Of a DNA stretch of 16,513 bases, positions 16,172 to 16,513 are shown one piece after another. Every line of letters starts with the position of its first letter. The stretch's first letter is position 1. The DNA comes from Bacteroidota bacterium (lineage in GTDB: Bacteria > Bacteroidota > Ignavibacteria > SZUA-365): contig JAGTUW010000401.1 of assembly GCA_018224345.1 (NCBI GenBank), forward strand, positions 1 to 16,513, read 5' to 3'. Under the pieces are notes generated by a model. The model saw only the letters and a program-made list of their open reading frames with translations, searched no databases and had not been told where the DNA came from. A program made the position numbers and the translations under genes.

Positions 16172-16176
16172 CCTCC
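16172..16176 (-). promoter_or_regulatory. Ribosome binding site GGAGG for lexA
   Basis: GGAGG on the - strand with 5 nt before ATG 16166. It lies inside the sequence that would be coding if ATG 16178 were used, so it favours the shorter protein. Confidence 0.7.
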
Positions 16177-16177
16177 A

Positions 16178-16185
16178 TGTATACA
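16178..16185. promoter_or_regulatory. Palindrome TGTATACA upstream of lexA
   Basis: A perfect 8-bp palindrome 11 nt before the lexA start, just upstream of its ribosome site. It could be part of a -10 element (TATACA on the - strand) or an autoregulatory operator. No second copy was noticed at porU. Confidence 0.3.
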
Positions 16186-16208
16186 AATGTCTAACCAATA
16201 GTAAGATA

Positions 16209-16219
16209 TTCGTGAACAA
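16209..16219 (-). promoter_or_regulatory. Candidate SOS operator copy 2: TTGTTCACGAA upstream of lexA
   Basis: TTGTTCACGAA on the - strand, 42 nt before the lexA ATG, identical to the copy 14 nt before the porU start. A position around the promoter fits autorepression by LexA. The core resembles half of a GTTC/GAAC-type dyad. Confidence 0.35.
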
Positions 16220-16334
16220 GATGCAAGGAGAAAGCAGGTAAAATATCCGGTGTGAATAATATCGCTGAAGGCCTGCGGGGGCAACGTAGGGGCACGCCGC
16301 GCCGTGCACTCGACTGCAATGGAAATATTTTGCA

Positions 16335-16349
16335 TGTTGCAGTGCAACA
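16335..16349. repeat. 15-bp odd palindrome TGTTGCA-G-TGCAACA
   Basis: Perfect 7-bp arms around a single G. A second inverted element, ACTGCAA at 16313-16319, pairs with the overlapping TTGCAGT at 16337-16343. Symmetry and size suggest an operator for a dimeric regulator in the upstream region of lexA or of the gene at 16504. Confidence 0.4.
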
Positions 16350-16458
16350 AACTCAGGGTTGAAGTGTCATTACCAGGTAGGCCGATTTTCATATCTCAAG
16401 AGGTCCACGCCATTGCGCTTACGCGGTGACCATAGCACAGCGCGACACTATGCTGAAT

Positions 16459-16479
16459 ATTCCGATCAGGAATTATACA
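16459..16479 (+). promoter_or_regulatory. Possible promoter/operator of the gene at 16504
   Basis: ATTCC-GATCA-GGAAT (16459-16473) is a 15-bp dyad directly followed by TATACA (16474-16479), a -10-like hexamer 25 nt before the ATG. No good -35 is visible (TGCTGA at the right distance). A regulator bound at the dyad would cover the promoter spacer. Confidence 0.3.
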
Positions 16480-16503
16480 GCATGTTGTGCGAGGGAGGAG
16501 AGC

Positions 16504-16513
16504 ATGCGGAAAA
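16504..16513 (+). CDS. Start of a truncated gene, product unknown
   Basis: ATG CGG AAA begins at 16504 and is cut by the window end (M-R-K...). It is called only because a strong GGGAGGAG ribosome site (16493-16500; GGAGG core 5 nt from the ATG) precedes it and the upstream region lacks other genes. It is divergent from lexA. The basic N-terminus would fit a signal peptide but cannot be judged. Confidence 0.5.

Larger units (their letters stand above)
16220..16503. other. Rest of the divergent lexA upstream region; palindromes, no gene seen
   Basis: With the lexA leader, this makes a 337-bp gap between divergent genes. An open - strand frame (16392 to 16075) overlaps lexA in another frame, has no domain character and is judged a shadow. 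Palindromic sites are listed separately. No RNA gene was recognised. Confidence 0.5.

Noticed and set aside
1..16513. CRISPR array, tRNA/rRNA, insertion sequence or prophage
   Set aside because: No regularly spaced repeats, no tRNA-like cloverleaf or rRNA sequence, and no transposase, integrase or phage gene was seen on either strand.

Overview
The window reads as ordinary chromosomal DNA from a member of the Bacteroidota/Chlorobiota superphylum. Evidence: a gingipain-type (C25) secretion protease ending in a YPNPF/FlgD-like sorting domain, two small secreted proteins with type IX secretion (T9SS)-style C-termini, a TPR-histidine kinase, and a second-type DnaE whose N-terminus resembles the Bacteroidota short DnaE. 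Several genes carry strong GGAGG ribosome sites, which is unusual for classical Bacteroidia. This points to an early-branching or sister group such as Kapabacteria, Ignavibacteria, Chlorobi or Rhodothermia. The placement is inferred by eye; no search was run.

Layout. 1-139: window edge with a strong hairpin. 140-703 (-): membrane-anchored sensor-like protein with no output domain. 903-2430 (+): two paralogous secreted proteins, each an FnIII-like module plus a T9SS-like tail. 2632-3803 (+): two translationally coupled exported thioredoxin-fold proteins (TlpA-like WCAPC and a TCNHC protein), followed by a large nested inverted repeat that looks like a terminator. 4121-4783 (+): outer-membrane beta-barrel protein, convergent with 4804-6744 (-), an orphan TPR-histidine kinase. 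6857-10012 (-): DnaE-family polymerase. 10019-15340 (-): a 1773-residue PorU-like C25 protease ending 6 nt before dnaE. 15519-16166 (-): lexA. 16504 onward (+): the start of a gene cut by the window end.

Two themes run through the window. The first is envelope and secretion biology: T9SS sortase-like protease, cargo-like proteins, periplasmic redox proteins, a beta-barrel and a sensor kinase. The second is the SOS response: lexA and a DnaE that lacks the C-terminal tail of replicative enzymes. They meet in lexA-porU-dnaE, where the giant protease lies between the SOS repressor and the polymerase and is probably co-transcribed with the polymerase. An identical 11-nt motif (TTGTTCACGAA) occurs upstream of both lexA and the porU-dnaE unit and is a candidate LexA operator. 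The protease also carries a segment closely resembling the ILEI/FAM3 domain. I regard this locus as the most interesting part of the window.
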